Shown here: positions 5,074 through 5,612 of the stretch, piece after piece
Numbering within the stretch: position 1 is the stretch's first letter
Layout of the letters: every line of letters starts with the position of its first letter
NCBI GenBank assembly: GCA_025355595.1
Contig: JANXZI010000773.1
Coordinates: 1 to 5,612 of the forward strand
Length of the DNA stretch: 5,612 nt
Source of the DNA: Spartobacteria bacterium
GTDB taxonomy: Bacteria; Verrucomicrobiota; Verrucomicrobiia; Chthoniobacterales; Chthoniobacteraceae
Reading direction: 5' to 3'
Notes under the pieces: model-generated
Databases searched by the model: none
What the model was told of the DNA's origin: nothing
The model's input: only the letters and a program-made list of their open reading frames with translations
Translations under genes and position numbers: made by a program

Positions 5074-5612
5074 TCAACGGGATCGGATCGTTGAAGTGGA
5101 GGTGCTGTTCCCAGGAGCGAGGATCGTCTTGAGTTCGCCGGTGATCTCCGCGGCGAGCGTGGCCATCGCGGTGTCGTTGAATTCGCGCGGGCGCGGGAGC
5201 GTGACCTTGAACTCCTTCCGGATGCGCCCCGGCCGCGGGGAGAAAAGCAGCACGCGGTCGCCGAGGCACACGGCTTCGCGGACGTTGTGCGTCACGAAGA
5301 GGATCGTCTTTTTCCGCGCCGCGTGGATTTTTTGCAAGTCGCCGTAGAGCTGTTCGCGCGTCATCGCGTCGAGCGCGGCGAAGGGCTCGTCCATGAGCAG
5401 CACGCGCGGGTTTGGCGCGAGCGCGCGGGCGAGGGCGACGCGCTGCTTCATGCCGCCGCTTAGCTCGTGGATGTTTGCGTGCTCGAAGCCGTCGAGGCCG
5501 ACGAGGTGAAGGTAGTAGCGCGCGACTTCGATGCGATCCTTGTTGCTCAGGTCCGGCTTCAGCTTCAGGCCGAAGATCACGTTGCCGAGCACGTCGAGCC
5601 ACGGGAAAAGCG
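5074..5612 (-). CDS. ABC transporter ATP-binding protein, SsuB/TauB/NrtD family (N-terminus outside window)
   Basis: The gene runs off the right edge. The frame stays open from the last complete codon (5608-5610) as LFPWLDVLGNV, the PW-x-x-V-x-x-NV segment that directly follows the Q-loop in this subfamily. The GTG at 5590-5592 is therefore an internal Val, not the start. In the 178 visible residues are the ABC signature LSGGMKQRVALARAL (50-64), Walker B VLLMDEPFAALD with catalytic Glu (70-81), and the switch His in FVTHNVREAV (105-114). The Walker A lysine and Q-loop Gln lie beyond base 5612. All catalytic elements in view are intact, so this is a working ATPase that should power the adjacent permease. 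The C-terminus ends with a Ser/Thr run (NSTSTST) after the usual regulatory-free tail. It is the first visible gene of the minus-strand operon; the substrate-binding protein is probably further upstream. Confidence 0.93.
   Translation of the reverse strand, partial: LFPWLDVLGNVIFGLKLKPDLSNKDRIEVARYYLHLVGLDGFEHANIHELSGGMKQRVALARALAPNPRVLLMDEPFAALDAMTREQLYGDLQKIHAARKKTILFVTHNVREAVCLGDRVLLFSPRPGRIRKEFKVTLPRPREFNDTAMATLAAEITGELKTILAPGNSTSTSTIRSR

Noticed and set aside
5049..5088. Direct repeat GGATCGGAT at 5049-5057 and 5080-5088 around the ATPase-permease junction
   Set aside because: Only nine bases, with no dyad or target-site context. A match of this length is expected by chance in a GC-rich window.
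4269..5132. 287-codon open frame on the plus strand opposite the permease
   Set aside because: It lies antisense to a clear ABC permease and is extremely rich in charged residues (His, Glu, Asp, Arg), typical of the complement of membrane-protein codons.

Overview
The window is GC-rich and tightly packed. It reads as an ordinary chromosomal segment of a Gram-negative bacterium, most likely from the Verrucomicrobia. This assignment is an inference from three things: a DUF1501 secreted protein (a family expanded in Planctomycetes and Verrucomicrobia), an alginate-export-type outer-membrane porin, and mostly weak Shine-Dalgarno signals. No phylogenetic marker is complete enough to settle it.

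Layout: the first 97 bases are the 3' end of a plus-strand gene that looks like uvrC (nucleotide excision repair). It converges on a minus-strand block that fills the rest of the window. Read in the direction of transcription (from base 5612 down to 241), that block holds: the C-terminal two thirds of an ABC transporter ATPase of the SsuB/TauB/NrtD type; its permease of the SsuC/TauC/NrtB type; a 54-residue DUF2292 (YezD/OscA-like) protein; an unrecognised 83-residue protein; an alginate-export-family beta-barrel porin; a DUF1501 protein with a Tat-like signal; and a small lipoprotein.

How the genes may work together: the first four are separated by only 11 to 31 bases and look like one operon. 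The ABC subfamily plus a DUF2292 protein points to uptake of a sulfur compound (sulfonate, other organosulfur compound or sulfate) across the inner membrane. The porin begins about 100 bases after the 83-residue gene on the same strand and could supply the matching outer-membrane entry route. The substrate-binding protein and the ATPase N-terminus would lie beyond base 5612. The DUF1501 protein and the lipoprotein form a second pair, set off by a 143-base gap rich in hairpins. DUF1501 lacks its usual DUF1553 neighbour here.

Gaps: the intergenic stretches (98-240, 2061-2203, 3728-3825) are short and hold several GC-rich inverted repeats but no intrinsic terminator with a clear T-tract. I see no tRNA, rRNA, CRISPR, insertion sequence or prophage signal. 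The most interesting items are the unrecognised 83-residue protein inside a probable sulfur-uptake operon, the porin linked to that operon, and two related hairpins in opposite orientation flanking the DUF1501-lipoprotein pair.
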